A stretch of 64,000 nucleotides of DNA from Paenibacillus timonensis (GCF_009725205.1 NZ_WNZY01000014.1:1-64000), one strand, 5' to 3'; shown: positions 42,274-52,037, numbered from the stretch's first letter. A program made the numbers and translations. The notes: generated by a model from the letters alone, not told the origin.

Positions 42274-43113
42274 TTACTTCAGCCCCGTCGTGGAGATCCC
42301 CTCGACGATATAACGTTGGAAGATCAGGAAAATCACGATCACCGGTGCGACCGCCACGGTCGACATCGCCATCAGCGAACCCCAGTTCGAGGTGCTGGTG
42401 GAGTCGATTAACGAGCGCAATCCGATCATGACCGTAAAGAGCTTCGGACTGTTCAGGTAAATCATTTGCCCGAAGAAGTCGTCCCATGTCCAATAGAACG
42501 TGAAGATCGACGTCGTTATGACCGCCGGTACGCAAAGCGGCATGATGATTCGTAGATAAATTTGCAAAGGTCCGCAGCCATCGATCCGGGCGCTTTCGTC
42601 CAGCTCCAACGGTAAACCGCGAATAAACTGCACCATCAGCAGCACGAAGAACGCATCCAGCGCAAAAAACTTCGGCACGACCAGCGGCAGGAACGTATTC
42701 ACCCATCCGAACGTATGGAACAGAATATATTGCGGAATGAGCGTGACCTGAAACGGCAGCATCAACGTCATCAACATCATGCTGAACCAGAATTTCTGAC
42801 CGACAAAATTCAAGCGCGCGAAGGCAAAGGCCGCGAGCGAGCAGGAAATGACATTGCCGATCACCGCAAGTGCCGCGATGATAAATGAGTTCATTAGGAA
42901 ATGCCCGAACGAATACCCTTGAATCCCCCGCCATCCGTTCACGTAATTGGACAACGTGAAGGAGTCCGGCCACAGGCCGAGGTCCGAGAAGATTTCCGCG
43001 TTTGGCTTGAACGAGCTGCTTATCATCCAAAGCACCGGGTAAATCATGATCATGCCGATCACGATCACCACCACATGTCTCCACAATTTGCTTAAGCTTA
43101 GCCTCAACACCAT
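42274..43113 (-). CDS. Carbohydrate ABC transporter permease (MalG/AraQ type)
   Basis: 279 residues with six membrane segments. The EAA loop is visible as LDESARIDGCGPLQIYLRIIMPLCVPA near residues 175-200, as in CUT1-type sugar permeases. It pairs with the upstream permease gene, 5 bases away, to form the channel. Substrate is unknown; the two glycosidases downstream suggest a plant-derived oligosaccharide. Confidence 0.92.
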   Translation of the reverse strand: MVLRLSLSKLWRHVVVIVIGMIMIYPVLWMISSSFKPNAEIFSDLGLWPDSFTLSNYVNGWRGIQGYSFGHFLMNSFIIAALAVIGNVISCSLAAFAFARLNFVGQKFWFSMMLMTLMLPFQVTLIPQYILFHTFGWVNTFLPLVVPKFFALDAFFVLLMVQFIRGLPLELDESARIDGCGPLQIYLRIIMPLCVPAVITTSIFTFYWTWDDFFGQMIYLNSPKLFTVMIGLRSLIDSTSTSNWGSLMAMSTVAVAPVIVIFLIFQRYIVEGISTTGLK

Positions 43114-43118
43114 CTCTC

Positions 43119-44069
43119 TCAGCCCCTTTCGTCCTTGCCGTCACCGTAATAAACCCAATACTTGGAGGAGGCGAATACGACCGCCGTAAAGATGCCGATA
43201 ATGACCAGCATCACCCAGGCCATAGCCGAAGCATAACCCATGTTAAAGTACGAGAACCCCTTCAAGTACAAGTACAACGAGTAAAACATCGTCGAATCAA
43301 TCGGCCCACCGTGCCCATCCCCGATAATGTACCCGGAGGTAAACACCTGGAACGAGCCAATCATGTTCATGACCAGGTTAAACAGGATTACCGGGGACAG
43401 CAACGGCAGCGTGATCCGCATAAACTGACGTGTCCGGCTGACCCCGTCGACCGCTGCGGCCTCATAGATTTCGCCCGGGATTTGCTTGAGGCCGGCCAGG
43501 AAGATAACCATGGACGAGCCGAATTGCCAAACCGACAGCGCGACGATGGAGTAGATAATGTAGCCCGGATTCGCCACCCAATCGGGGGCATGAATATGAA
43601 AAATTTCTAGGAACCGGTTGAACAACCCGTCACCCGAGAAGATTTTTTTCCATACGACGGCAATCGCCACGCTCCCCCCGAGCAAGGAAGGGATGTAATA
43701 GACGGTTCGGTACAACCCAAGCAGCCGCAACCCTTTATTCAAGATAATCGCGACCGCCAATGCAAACACCAGCCGCAAAGGGACCGAGAGGAACACATAC
43801 TGGAACGTCAATTTCAACGAATGCGTAAACGTGGCATCACCGGTAAACATCTCCGTAAAGTTATGAAGCCCGATCCAATCGGGGGATTTCAACATGTTAT
43901 AGTTCGTAAAGGACAAATACAGCGAAGCCAGAATCGGCCCGATCGCCATGCAAAAAAATCCGATCAACCAAGGGAGCAAAAACAAATATCCCGTCATGTT
44001 CCGTTTCAAGGATCGACGTTGCTTCCGTTTCACGCTTGCTTGGGTCGCCACGCCTGTCACTGAATTCAT
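43119..44069 (-). CDS. Carbohydrate ABC transporter permease (MalF/AraP type)
   Basis: 316 residues from ATG 44069 (GGAGGTGCC at 8 bases); the in-frame start at 44090 lacks an RBS. A basic N-terminus precedes six membrane segments (GYLFLLPWLIGFF first). The EAA loop is IYEAAAVDGVSRTRQFMRITLP near residues 210-235. It is the first permease after the binding protein gene, 84 bases downstream. Confidence 0.92.
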   Translation of the reverse strand: MNSVTGVATQASVKRKQRRSLKRNMTGYLFLLPWLIGFFCMAIGPILASLYLSFTNYNMLKSPDWIGLHNFTEMFTGDATFTHSLKLTFQYVFLSVPLRLVFALAVAIILNKGLRLLGLYRTVYYIPSLLGGSVAIAVVWKKIFSGDGLFNRFLEIFHIHAPDWVANPGYIIYSIVALSVWQFGSSMVIFLAGLKQIPGEIYEAAAVDGVSRTRQFMRITLPLLSPVILFNLVMNMIGSFQVFTSGYIIGDGHGGPIDSTMFYSLYLYLKGFSYFNMGYASAMAWVMLVIIGIFTAVVFASSKYWVYYGDGKDERG

Positions 44070-44152
44070 AAGTAGGCACCTCCGAATCAATCTATCCTCA
44101 GGTTCAGAAAAAGGGGAACCAAACGGATCCCCCTCTCCTTGTGACAGACCTG

Positions 44153-45508
44153 TTATTTTGTCGTTGAGCTCAAGTTCAACTGCAAGATCTTAAGCCCCTG
44201 TGCGTAAAACTCTTCTGCGGCCTTCGCAATATCCATGCGTCCGAAGGCGACGTTTTGGCTGGCTTTCAGCAACTCCTGCTTGAATTCGTTTGATCCCGGA
44301 ACGTTGTACAACAAATCCACGTCATCAACGGCTACGATATCCAGGTAATCATAAACGACTTTATCCGTTTCGGAGGCTTCCGCCTTCAGGACCGCCCGCA
44401 TTTCCGAGGAGACGGGCACGCCGCGGTTGTTACCGAGGATTTTAGCGGCATCCGGATCGTTAACCCAGAAGTCCATCAGCATCGCCACTTCCTTCGGATG
44501 CTTGGTATTCGCATAACCGACGATGTTCTGGCTCGATTGAACGGAGATCATGCTTCCGTTAGGCCCCATCGGAACCGGAATCAGGGTCAGCTTATCCTGG
44601 GACATTTTCTGGAAATCTGCAAATTGGTTGGTCGGAATAAACTGCATCGCTACTTGGCCTTTCGTGACCAGGGACATACTCGTGTCGTCCGGATCAGCCG
44701 AAATCTGCAGCTCCGGCGTTACGATGCTGCCCGCCTTGCGCATGCCTTCCCAGAGGGTAAACCACTCGGCTACGTCCGCGGCCTCGAAGCCCAGCTTCTG
44801 TTCGGGCTCATTGTAGATCATCTTGTCGCGTTGAGTCAGATATACACCAAACTGGTCCATCTCGCCGGAATAATCGTAAGACCCGTAGATCCCTTTGCCT
44901 GTCGCGGCGATTTGTTCATTGATCTTGATAAAATCATCCCAGGTCCAATCTTTCGTCGGCATGGTTAATCCGGCTTTCTCGAACAGCGCCGTGTTGGCCA
45001 GGATTGCTGTGGAGTTCGCTCCAATCGAAATCCCCTGCAGCTTGCCGTCAAAGGTATTCATGTTGATGAGCTGCGGTGAAATTTTGCTCGTATCGACTTC
45101 ATTGCCGACGTAGGAATTGATGTCAAGTAACACGTTACGCGTTGCATATTCCAAGATGTTGCTCCCTAATGTAAACAGGTCCGGCGCTGTTCCCGAAGCG
45201 AGCTGCGTATTCAGCTTGTCGAAATATCCATCAAAAGGAGAAAACTCGGGAACCACTTTGATGTTCGGGTGCTTCTCTTCGAATTTCTTCAGCATGGCCG
45301 TCGTGATGTCAGCCCGAGTTTGGTCCCCCCACCACATGACGCGGAGCTCGACTTGTTCCTCGCTGGAGGCGTTCCCCGCCTCTGACGGCTGGCTTGAATT
45401 CCCGGTCGTTGCGCTGCCCGCATTGTTGTTACCGGACCCGCATGCCGAAACCAAGATGGCGGTTACGAGAAGCAAACTAGCCAACAACATCGCCTTGGTC
45501 TTCTTCAT
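44153..45508 (-). CDS. Carbohydrate ABC transporter substrate-binding lipoprotein
   Basis: 451 residues with a lipoprotein signal peptide (LLVTAILVSAC) and a Gly/Asn/Ser-rich linker, then a family 1 extracellular solute-binding domain (ELRVMWWGDQTRADITTAM, ASGTAPDLFTLG). It captures an oligosaccharide outside the cell and feeds the two permeases downstream. No ATPase gene is in the locus, so a shared MsmX-type ATPase encoded elsewhere is likely. A cre-like site lies about 45 bases upstream. Confidence 0.93.
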   Translation of the reverse strand: MKKTKAMLLASLLLVTAILVSACGSGNNNAGSATTGNSSQPSEAGNASSEEQVELRVMWWGDQTRADITTAMLKKFEEKHPNIKVVPEFSPFDGYFDKLNTQLASGTAPDLFTLGSNILEYATRNVLLDINSYVGNEVDTSKISPQLINMNTFDGKLQGISIGANSTAILANTALFEKAGLTMPTKDWTWDDFIKINEQIAATGKGIYGSYDYSGEMDQFGVYLTQRDKMIYNEPEQKLGFEAADVAEWFTLWEGMRKAGSIVTPELQISADPDDTSMSLVTKGQVAMQFIPTNQFADFQKMSQDKLTLIPVPMGPNGSMISVQSSQNIVGYANTKHPKEVAMLMDFWVNDPDAAKILGNNRGVPVSSEMRAVLKAEASETDKVVYDYLDIVAVDDVDLLYNVPGSNEFKQELLKASQNVAFGRMDIAKAAEEFYAQGLKILQLNLSSTTK

Positions 45509-45549
45509 CTATACCTTCCCCCTTATGCTTAATGGTCTTGCTGGTTACA

Positions 45550-45563
45550 TGGTAGCGCATACA
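45550..45563. promoter_or_regulatory. Possible cre site upstream of the sugar-binding protein gene
   Basis: TGGTAGCGCATACA matches the catabolite-responsive consensus at about 12 of 14 positions, with defects at two. It is 42 bases before the start. A weak call. Confidence 0.35.
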
Positions 45564-45611
45564 AAAGAGGAGAAGAATCCAATTTCTTTGGACATTGCAC
45601 TTATACTTTTT

Positions 45612-47189
45612 TTAGCTTTTGTCTGATTGCCGGTGCTCCGAGGGACTGATTCCAAACACCTTCTTGAACTTCGTGCTGAAATAACTGGCATTGGAGAAGC
45701 CCGTCAGTTCCGCGATATCGCTTAAGGCGAGCGGCGTCTCATCGAGCAGCTGCACCGCTTCGTTCATGCGAACATCCGTCAGATATTGGAGAAAGGATTT
45801 CCCGGTTTTCGTTTTAAAGAGATCGGACAAGTAAGAAAGGTTATAGTGATATTGCTCCGCGATTTGCGACAAATTGAGATCATTCATGAAGTTCAGCTCG
45901 ATCATTTCCTTCATCGCTTCCACGATGGAAGGTTCTTCTCGGGTGCCGCAGCCCTTCTTCAAAGCAAATAGCGGATCGGCCAGGCCGTAAAGAAAACGGC
46001 AGGCTTTAGGTACGGTTCCGAGCCCCCATACCCACTCCGGATCGATCCAAATCTCATCCTTGTCACGCAATGCGAACCCCAGGGTATCCGCAGCCAATTC
46101 AATCGACAAGCAGCATTGAAAAATCAGCTTCACGAACTGCGGATGCGAGAGGGCGAGGGCTTTGGCGAGTTCTTCTTCAACCAGCTTCTCGAACGCTTCT
46201 TTACGGCCGTCGGCCAAATGACGTTGCAGCAGCTTCAGCTTATCCTGCATCGCCAGCTGGGCCGGATCCGCCGGGCCACGCATGGACTCGCCCTCGGCTT
46301 GCTGCGCATGCTGCCCCATATACCAGGCCAGCACAGAGGAGAGGTAACCTTCACGCCAGGCCTCAAGACCCTGCGTGGGTTCGCCCGCGGTAACAAGAGC
46401 CTCCCGTTTTAAGTAGCGGCGGACGATGTCGGTCACCTGAATCGAGAAGCGCTGCACGACCTCCAGATCGCCCGGCACGATGGCAAACAGCATATCGGGA
46501 TGCTTCGCTTCCCGAAATACCGGAATTCCGTGCCCGGTGTCGGACGTACCGGCGAGTTCCCGGCACAGCAGTTCAAACGGAAGACGAAGACCGGATTCAT
46601 CCGGGGTCTCTAGCGGCGACAAACCGATCGCCACAAAACGCACCGGTTGCACGGCGAACTCGCTCAAGTCGAACAACCGAATCCGCTCCTGCCATAAATG
46701 ACTGCCGCCCGGGTAAGCTTTGATCACGCTGTTGATAAACTGCTCTTTCATTTCCTCCAGGTAACGGGACAGCTTCCACTCGGCCAGCTTGCGTTCCTCT
46801 TGTGCCGAACGTTCTTGGTCCAGTTCGGAGGCGACCCGGTTCAACGTTTCAGCCAGCTCGCTTCGCGTCACCGGCTTTAGCAGCAAATCACTGGCCCGAT
46901 TTTTGATTGCTGCATGCGCGTACTGAAAATCGTCGTATCCCGTCAGCACGATAAGACGAATGGAGGGATATTTCCGGGAGCAGCTTTCGAGCAACTCCAC
47001 CCCGTCCATAATCGGCATCCGCATATCGGTAATAATGATGTCGCATGGCTGGGTTTGGAGCCACGCCAGCGCCTCCTGGCCATTCCCTGCCTCCCCGGCA
47101 ATCTGCAAGCCAAGCTGCTGCCAATCGATCTTCAGCCTTAAGCCTTGGCGGATTTCCCGTTCATCATCAACCAATAACACGTTATACAT
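45612..47189 (-). CDS. YesN-type response regulator (REC + AraC)
   Basis: 525 residues from ATG 47189, preceded by GGGGAGGGGAATGCCG. The receiver domain carries the phospho-acceptor Asp in IIITDMRMP with acidic DDE near the start and Thr/Lys in the expected places. About 280 residues of variable linker follow, then an AraC-type double helix-turn-helix (LSQIAEQYHYNLSYLSDLFK, LSDIAELTGFSNASYFSTKFKK). It is the partner of the adjacent YesM kinase and probably activates the ABC/glycosidase genes downstream. Confidence 0.92.
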   Translation of the reverse strand: MYNVLLVDDEREIRQGLRLKIDWQQLGLQIAGEAGNGQEALAWLQTQPCDIIITDMRMPIMDGVELLESCSRKYPSIRLIVLTGYDDFQYAHAAIKNRASDLLLKPVTRSELAETLNRVASELDQERSAQEERKLAEWKLSRYLEEMKEQFINSVIKAYPGGSHLWQERIRLFDLSEFAVQPVRFVAIGLSPLETPDESGLRLPFELLCRELAGTSDTGHGIPVFREAKHPDMLFAIVPGDLEVVQRFSIQVTDIVRRYLKREALVTAGEPTQGLEAWREGYLSSVLAWYMGQHAQQAEGESMRGPADPAQLAMQDKLKLLQRHLADGRKEAFEKLVEEELAKALALSHPQFVKLIFQCCLSIELAADTLGFALRDKDEIWIDPEWVWGLGTVPKACRFLYGLADPLFALKKGCGTREEPSIVEAMKEMIELNFMNDLNLSQIAEQYHYNLSYLSDLFKTKTGKSFLQYLTDVRMNEAVQLLDETPLALSDIAELTGFSNASYFSTKFKKVFGISPSEHRQSDKS

Positions 47190-48981
47190 CGGCATTCCCC
47201 TCCCCAATCGGCAAACTCAGCGTAATGGTGGTCCCTGCTCCCGGCGCAGATTGGATCGAAAACGCAAAGCCGGCCCCGTAATAAAGTGCGCAGCGTGCCA
47301 AAATGTTCCGGAGACCGATCTGTCTTCCCCCGGTGCTTAATACCTGCTCCAACTGCGAATGCTGGTACTCCGCGTTTAACTGCCGTACCAGTTCCGGCGC
47401 CATCCCCACCCCATTGTCGGTCACCTGCAAGAGCAAGCGTTGTTCCTCTTCCCAGATCCGGATGCGTACCACGGCGACGTCGCTTTTGACTTGGCTGTAT
47501 TTGACCGCATTTTCAACGAGCGGTTGCAAAATAAACTTCACGATATAAACCGGACGATCGGGTACGGCGTTCTCCATCGACAAATCCAACTGCTCGGCAA
47601 ACCGGTGGTTCAGAATGGCCGCGAAAGATTCGGTATACGTCACCTCGTCGCGCAGCGGGATCAAATCACTCTTGGCATTCAGCGAAAAACGCAGCATTTT
47701 GCCCAGCGACTCGATAACGTCGACGGCATCATCCGTTCGCCTCTGGATGACCAGACTGCTAAGCAGCTCCAGCGTGTTGAACAGAAAATGCGGGTTGATC
47801 TGCATCAGCAACGCCCGATATTCCGCCTGTTGCCGTCGCAGCTTCAATTCGAACTCGCTCTTCAAATGGGCCCGCAGCCTAACGATCATATTGCGGAACG
47901 TGGCTGTTACGAACCCGACCTCATGGTTCACCTGCTGACGCTCGGGGATGCGCTGCTCGGCTTGGGCGAATTCCCCGCGTTGGACGAGCCGCATTGCCGC
48001 TACCAAGCCGCCCAGCGGTTTCGTAATGCTATAGGAAATCCAGACAGCCGCAAGGACGGCGAACACCAGCAACGTCCCAGTCGCGACCAGAATCCCTGAT
48101 TTCAGATTGATCAGGTTGGCCAACAGCTCCTTTTCCGAGACGGCGCCAACCAGCATCCAATCGTTGAATTGCAGTTTTTTGTACACATAAATCATGTCTT
48201 CGCCTTGAGGTCTGGCGTAGAAAACGCCCTCCCGGGGGCCATGCCCTCGAATGTCCATCAGCTTGTTTAAGACCGGCTCGTCGAAATCCGACAACGGCTG
48301 ACCTAACAACGGTTCGCCTTCGCCGCTGAGCAAGAAGATCGTGCCATGCGTCCCGAGATGGACCTGACTGAGCGGATCCTTGAAGTATTCCGCGCGAACG
48401 TTCACCTTCATGACGGCAGTAGCTTGCGAAATGCTAAACGTCCCGATGGGGATCAAGAAGCTAATCACCTCATGCTGCTTCAAGCGAACCGGTTCATAGG
48501 GATCCACGCTCGCTGGAGCCCAGTGCTGTTCAGACTTATAAAAATCGGTATACCAGTCCGCCTCCAAAAACGAAGGATCCTGCAGGATTCGATTGTCTAA
48601 ACCGACGTAAAGCCCGTCCTTGCGATAAATCGAGGCGGTGGCGATGATGGAATAGTTATTCACCGTACGCGTCAGAAACTTGCTAAGTTGAATGTTCTTC
48701 AACATTTTCTGCCCGTCGGACAGCTTCGGATCGGAGACGTATTCGCTCCACTCGTTCGTGATTTCGCTGTTATAGATAATCGAGGAAAAATCGTAGATTT
48801 GGCCGATGGTGGAGTTGATAAGCGCGGTGTAGGCCGTCATTTTTTCCAGTGCCGCCGTTTCGCTGTCGGAACGCAGGATGGCGCTGGATTTGTTATAGCT
48901 GATCAGGAACATGACGCAAAAGGATATGACCAATAAGACGACAAATACGGCAATCAGCCGATTGCGCAACGAAAAAAACAT
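47182..48981 (-). CDS. YesM-type sensor histidine kinase
   Basis: 599 residues from ATG 48981 (AGGGAGGGGCGCCG). An N-terminal membrane helix, an extracellular sensor domain of about 250 residues, a second helix near 290-310 and a HAMP segment lead into the kinase core. The phospho-acceptor His is in LLMQINPHFLFNTLELL, and the ATP-binding N and G boxes are in LVENAVKYSQ and VTDNGVGM. It overlaps the response-regulator gene by 8 bases. The extracellular domain likely senses a sugar or the loaded binding protein. Confidence 0.93.
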   Translation of the reverse strand: MFFSLRNRLIAVFVVLLVISFCVMFLISYNKSSAILRSDSETAALEKMTAYTALINSTIGQIYDFSSIIYNSEITNEWSEYVSDPKLSDGQKMLKNIQLSKFLTRTVNNYSIIATASIYRKDGLYVGLDNRILQDPSFLEADWYTDFYKSEQHWAPASVDPYEPVRLKQHEVISFLIPIGTFSISQATAVMKVNVRAEYFKDPLSQVHLGTHGTIFLLSGEGEPLLGQPLSDFDEPVLNKLMDIRGHGPREGVFYARPQGEDMIYVYKKLQFNDWMLVGAVSEKELLANLINLKSGILVATGTLLVFAVLAAVWISYSITKPLGGLVAAMRLVQRGEFAQAEQRIPERQQVNHEVGFVTATFRNMIVRLRAHLKSEFELKLRRQQAEYRALLMQINPHFLFNTLELLSSLVIQRRTDDAVDVIESLGKMLRFSLNAKSDLIPLRDEVTYTESFAAILNHRFAEQLDLSMENAVPDRPVYIVKFILQPLVENAVKYSQVKSDVAVVRIRIWEEEQRLLLQVTDNGVGMAPELVRQLNAEYQHSQLEQVLSTGGRQIGLRNILARCALYYGAGFAFSIQSAPGAGTTITLSLPIGEGNADV

Positions 48982-49297
48982 CGGCGCCCCTCCCTTATGC
49001 ACAACACTATAACCAAATCGGACAATTCTCGCAATAAGCGCTTACATAGGCGTTACGTCAAGCTTTTTTTCATCGTACCTGTCAAGAGTTCCTCGGTGTT
49101 GAAGCTCCTGCCCCGACTTCCAGACGAGGAGCCAACCCGACCAAGGTCCAGTTCACAAACCGTCCCCAGCCCGTTATGCCTTGCCGTCATTCCCGGTAAA
49201 ATGAAGACATGAACAACGGATAGGAATTCGTTAATTCGAAACCTTGACCCCAATGATCCTGTGACATGTAAAAATAAATGAAAGCGAGTGGTTGATC
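48982..49297. promoter_or_regulatory. Divergent promoter region of yesM-like and pspC-like genes
   Basis: Gene-free 316 bases. It holds a cre-like site (49033-49046), a T-run at 49064-49070, and probable promoters in both directions. A minus-strand frame at 49053-49253 lacks family resemblance and was rejected. Confidence 0.5.
49033..49046. promoter_or_regulatory. cre-like catabolite-control site
   Basis: AATAAGCGCTTACA, reverse complement TGTAAGCGCTTATT, matches the CcpA cre consensus (TGTAAGCGCTTACA) closely, about 50 bases upstream of the yesM-type gene. It suggests glucose repression of the sugar locus at its regulator. Confidence 0.6.
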
Positions 49298-49522
49298 ATG
49301 AGAAAACTGTATCGTTCGGCAACGGATAAGCAAGTAAGCGGCCTGTGCGGCGGCTTGGCCCAGTGGCTGGGGGTTGACTCCACAGTCGTGCGGCTGGTGG
49401 CCGTCATTGCGGTATTCTTCAGCGTCGGCTCGGTCGTCGCCTTGTACCTGATCGCCAGCCTGGTCGTTCCGAAGGAACCGATCGGCAGCTACAGCTACGA
49501 TGATCCGTTTTCCCCGTTTTGA
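49298..49522 (+). CDS. pspC: PspC domain protein
   Basis: 74 residues from ATG 49298. [28 protein letters not shown] is the PspC signature, followed by one membrane helix ([25 protein letters not shown]). PspC relays or stabilises the phage-shock envelope-stress response. Its leader has no strong AGGAGG but a GAAAGCGAGTGG that also precedes the first minor-pilin gene at 61249. Lies 46 bases before a PspA homologue. Confidence 0.9.
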   Translation: MRKLYRSATDKQVSGLCGGLAQWLGVDSTVVRLVAVIAVFFSVGSVVALYLIASLVVPKEPIGSYSYDDPFSPF

Positions 49523-49568
49523 TCTGTAACGTATCGCAAACATTATTGAACTTAAAGGAGAGATTCGA

Positions 49569-50243
49569 ATGAGTAGCGTATTTGATCGCATTGCCAATCT
49601 GGCGAAAGCTTCGATCCACGAAGTATTAAACAAACTGGAGGACCCGGTTCTGATGACCGGCCAATACTTACGCAACCTGGAGGACGACATTGCCGCCGCC
49701 GAGAAAATGATCAAGGAGCAGCAAATGACGGCTACCGTCCAGGACCGGAAAAGCACGGACATCGCGCATCTCGCCAAACAAAGCGAAATCCGCGCATTGA
49801 CAGCCCTGGAGCAAGGCGATGAAGTTACGGCACGCCACGCTGCCGCGGAGAAAATCCGTTACGAGGAACAAGCGCAGCAGTACGCCAAGGAAGCTCAGGA
49901 AGCCCGCGATCGCGTAGCCGAGCTGGAGATTCGCCTTGCAGAAGGCAAAGCGGAATTCGCCCGCTTGAAGGAAAAACGGAACGAGTTAGCCGCCCGGGCC
50001 CGCAAAGCCCAAGTCAAAGCCGAAGCAGAACGGCCGAACTTCAGCCGCGGTATCGAAAGCGGCGCAGCGGCTCGAGGTTTCGAGCGGATGGAAGAGAAAA
50101 TCCTGAACTGGGAAGCCCAGCAGGAAGTCTCGGCTAGCTATGGGAACGCGTCCGGCGTCGCGGATGCGGGCGGAACGCAATCCTCCGCCGTTAACGAAGA
50201 ACTTGAACGCCTGAAGGAGCAATTGTCGAACCGGCATAACTGA
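49569..50243 (+). CDS. pspA: PspA/IM30 family protein
   Basis: 224 residues after AAGGAGAGATTCG. Long coiled-coil helical sequence with the N-terminal amphipathic region (SVFDRIANLAKASIHEVLNKLEDP) and the extended AHLAKQSEIRALTALEQGDEVTAR segment typical of PspA/IM30 (ESCRT-III related). It is a peripheral membrane protein that repairs or protects the cytoplasmic membrane. Forms a PspC-PspA pair and ends before a strong terminator. Confidence 0.92.
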   Translation: MSSVFDRIANLAKASIHEVLNKLEDPVLMTGQYLRNLEDDIAAAEKMIKEQQMTATVQDRKSTDIAHLAKQSEIRALTALEQGDEVTARHAAAEKIRYEEQAQQYAKEAQEARDRVAELEIRLAEGKAEFARLKEKRNELAARARKAQVKAEAERPNFSRGIESGAAARGFERMEEKILNWEAQQEVSASYGNASGVADAGGTQSSAVNEELERLKEQLSNRHN

Positions 50244-50258
50244 GCCGTTGATATATAG

Positions 50259-50292
50259 AGAACCGCCCGATCGCATCTCATCGGGCGGTTCT
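50259..50292. terminator. Terminator after pspA
   Basis: AGAACCGCCCGA (50259-50270) and its exact complement (50281-50292), followed by TTTAGG; A-rich upstream as well, so it may serve the convergent oxidoreductase gene. Confidence 0.85.
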
Positions 50293-50297
50293 TTAGG

Positions 50298-50876
50298 TTA
50301 AGCCAGCACAGAGCCCAGCTTTTTCACTTTCTCCAGCCATTTGAGACGTGTGGATTCCTGAGATGATGAGACCCTGTTGAACTCCGTAATGCGCACCGTC
50401 TTGATCCCGCAATAACCCAAAATATTGTTTCTCATCACTCGGTGCCCTGCTCGTTTATAGAACCAGCGATTGTACCAGGAAGGAGTGTCCATCGTCACGA
50501 TCAAATGCGCGGTTTTCCCCTTGAGGAGTTTGTCCCAGAGCAAAGAGTTCGGTTGGTGCTTGTAGGCGAACCCGGGCAAGAAGACGCGGTCGAAGAACCC
50601 CTTCAATACAGCCGGCATCGTCCCCCACCACGTCGGATAAACAAAAACCAGATGATCGGCCCAGCGAATCAACTCCTGCGCCTCCCTCAATTCATCCTCG
50701 AGCTCGGTTCTTTGACGATAGCCGTATTTTAAAATCAAATCAAAGGCACTCCGGCTTAGATCGATTTCTCGGACCTTTGCGCTGGCTTGAGATGCGGCGG
50801 CATCCCGATAAGCCCCTGCCAATGCGGTGCAATAACTCTCGGGATTGGGGTGCCCATTAATGACCAAGACATTCAT
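50298..50876 (-). CDS. NAD(P)H oxidoreductase, flavodoxin fold (MdaB/Kef-ancillary type)
   Basis: 192 residues. GHPNPESYCTALAGAY near residue 8 is the flavin phosphate loop, YPTWWGTMPAVLKGFFDRVFLPGFAY near residue 75 the second loop, as in NQO1-like quinone reductases. It likely carries out two-electron reduction of quinones. The start follows GAAGGAGGACACCAA. It is divergent from a frameshifted AraC-type regulator, whose target it may be. Confidence 0.88.
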   Translation of the reverse strand: MNVLVINGHPNPESYCTALAGAYRDAAASQASAKVREIDLSRSAFDLILKYGYRQRTELEDELREAQELIRWADHLVFVYPTWWGTMPAVLKGFFDRVFLPGFAYKHQPNSLLWDKLLKGKTAHLIVTMDTPSWYNRWFYKRAGHRVMRNNILGYCGIKTVRITEFNRVSSSQESTRLKWLEKVKKLGSVLA

Positions 50877-51018
50877 TTGGTGTCCTCCTTCGTTTTGGAA
50901 CTTTCGGTGTCATCGGCTTGTGAAGAATGGTATCTTTAGCATAAGGCGAACATCCGAGCGGCGAAATGATCGATCGCGTAAAAAAATTGCGGATTCGCGC
51001 AAAGGAGGGAAACGATTC

Positions 51019-52031
51019 ATGGATCCCCTTGGTTTTGCGGTATCGATGGTATACCCACTTCGCAAAGCTATCGCCAGAAAGGGACTCAGTTTCGAATATC
51101 TCTGCCAACTGGCGGAATTTGATATTCATTTGCTCAGCGATGTGGAAGCGCGGATCCGTGAATCCGAGCTGGAGCGGTTAAACCTTGCGGCGGCCATGTA
51201 TGCGGAGGATGAGAACTTCGGCTTACATCAGGGGCAATTACGGACCTCGCGGATCTAGGCATTCTTGGTTATGTCATGATGCATTCGGAACGTATCCTGG
51301 ATGCGCTCCAGGCTTATCAAAGGTACCATGTCATTTTGTGCAGCGGTTACAATCTCGAATGGGAAGAACAAGGGAACGACTTGGTTCTTCGGATTTGTAG
51401 ACCGCATTCGCTTCCGATATCCCGCTATTGCTTGGACGATATGGTGAGCTCGGTTTACCATCTGCTGCTCCGGATGAGCCAGCGTCCTGTTCCGCTTCGC
51501 GAACTGCAGCTCACTTATTCCGCTCCGGAGGATCTCAGTGCGTATATTTCGTTGTTTGGGATTGAACCCAAGTTTGGCGGTAAAGAGGCCTACTTCCGGA
51601 TGGATCGGGAAGTGCTGCAATTCCCGATGATGTATTCGGATCCGAGGCTGCTGAAATCCTTTGAAGCGATCGCGGAGGAAATCAAGACCAAGCTGGTGCG
51701 CGGAAAGTCGTGGTCCGATCAACTTCGCGAGTGGATGTTGACCTGCTTGCCCGGCTATTTTCCCACCCTGCAACAATCGGCAGAGGCGTTTGCGATGAGT
51801 CCAAGATCGCTGCAACTGAAGCTGAGTGAGGAGGGAACCACCTACCAGCAATTATCGGCGAGCATACGCATGGAGATGGCTAAAGCCTATTTGAAGCACC
51901 AAGAATATTCCTCCAGCGATATCGCCTATCTCCTGCATTATTCTGAGCCCAGCGCCTTCCACAATGCCTTCAAGAAATGGACCGGATTTACTCCGGGACA
52001 ATACCGGGCGAAGGAACTTAGAACCGTTTAG
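51019..52031 (+). pseudogene. Frameshifted AraC-family regulator (OruR/ArgR-like N-domain)
   Basis: A 5' part (51019 to a stop at 51256-51258) starts at an ATG after AAAGGAGGGAAACGATTC and encodes MDPLGFAVSM...FGLHQG. A 3' part in another frame encodes ITDLADLGILGYVMM and then a ligand-binding-like region and an AraC HTH (HYSEPSAFHNAFKKWTGFTPGQYR). The two halves join into one normal regulator of about 337 residues if one G is added to the GGGG run at 51231-51234. Either a true frameshift, a slippage-prone switch or a base-calling error. Divergent from the quinone-reductase gene. Confidence 0.85.
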
Positions 52032-52037
52032 ACGTGA

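Noticed and set aside
49053-49253. 66-codon minus-strand frame between the yesM-type gene and pspC
   Set aside because: No RBS and no family match; it covers promoter sequence for both neighbours.
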